Below, piece by piece: positions 24,449 to 24,555 of a stretch of DNA of 24,555 nucleotides. Below the pieces are notes generated by a model that searched no databases, was not told the origin of the DNA, and saw only the letters and a list, made by a program, of their open reading frames with translations. The DNA lies in assembly GCA_023436305.1 (NCBI GenBank), contig JAEZJQ010000122.1, positions 1 through 24,555 on the forward strand, given 5' to 3'. A program made the translations under genes and the position numbers. Every line of letters begins with the position of its first letter. The stretch's first letter is position 1. Source of the stretch: Bacillota bacterium. Lineage in GTDB: Bacteria; Bacillota; UBA4882; UBA8346.

Positions 24449-24487
24449 TAACCAACCACCTCTAGACATAGTTTATTCTTAATTTTG

Positions 24488-24542
24488 ATTATAATCCCGG
24501 CGTAAGTAAGGACGGGGTCAAAATTAAGGCCATTGAGGTCAA
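24488..24542 (-). promoter_or_regulatory. kdp operon promoter with two TTGACC direct repeats
   Basis: On the minus strand TATAAT (24493-24488) is a perfect -10, but the -35 position (CCCGTC) is poor, as expected for an activator-dependent promoter. Upstream, TTGACC occurs at 24542-24537 and again at 24521-24516, 21 bp apart, or two helical turns. These are candidate binding sites for KdpE, which is encoded in the same operon. The 5' leader would be only about 35-40 nt, too short for a riboswitch. Confidence 0.55.
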
Positions 24543-24555
24543 GAAAAAATAAAAA

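Noticed and set aside
24363..24455. N-terminal extension of KdpA to 24455
   Set aside because: The same bases encode KdpF in another frame, and GGAGG lies 7 nt before the ATG at 24362.
24449..24555. c-di-AMP or other riboswitch ahead of kdpF
   Set aside because: The predicted transcript start near 24480 leaves too short a leader. No riboswitch-like fold is visible within the window.

Overview
The window looks like a piece of a chromosome from a low-to-middling GC anaerobic member of the Bacillota. The signs are strong GGAGG-type ribosome binding sites, frequent GTG and TTG starts, a ferredoxin-linked 2-oxoacid oxidoreductase operon, a CgeB-like (spore-surface type) glycosyltransferase and a Bacillus-style tandem promoter pair for an rRNA operon. 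The species cannot be named from the sequence alone.

Layout from left to right. Bases 1-272 hold what looks like the leader and two strong sigma-A promoters of an rRNA operon that reads leftward off the window. A 113-bp repeat with inverted ends sits at 547-659. Next is a surface-glycan block: a nucleotide-sugar dehydrogenase (757-2025, +) converging on two glycosyltransferases (2057-3673 and 3664-5241, both -). A second copy of the repeat (5258-5388), an MFS transporter (5674-6897, +) and two more copies joined head to tail (6896-7121) follow. A five-gene minus-strand operon (7132-10746) encodes a small P-loop NTPase and the alpha, beta, gamma and delta subunits of a 2-oxoglutarate-type ferredoxin oxidoreductase.

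From 10747 to 13810 the DNA shows decay. There is a gene remnant with an in-frame TGA, a membrane-anchored SDH-type serine protease (11143-11997, +), and two internally deleted alpha/beta-hydrolase pseudogenes on either side of an intact cupin gene (12528-13106, -). Then come a secreted glucosaminidase (13814-14620, +), a membrane protein made of two ungapped 149-residue repeats (14807-15712, +) and a secreted protein with an SH3-like tail (15766-16407, -).

The right third (16523-24555, -) is a complete high-affinity potassium uptake operon, kdpFABCDE. It includes a 28-residue kdpF, and its promoter region contains two TTGACC repeats 21 bp apart. KdpA, B, C and F form the pump. KdpD and KdpE are the sensor and regulator that normally control it.

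The least explained item is the 113-bp repeat family. It has four same-strand copies within 6.6 kb, sits only at gene-block borders, completes the stop codon of one gene and may supply a promoter to another. Other items worth checking are the NTPase in the oxidoreductase operon, the duplicated membrane protein, and the two esterase relics that have both lost the segment carrying the catalytic serine.
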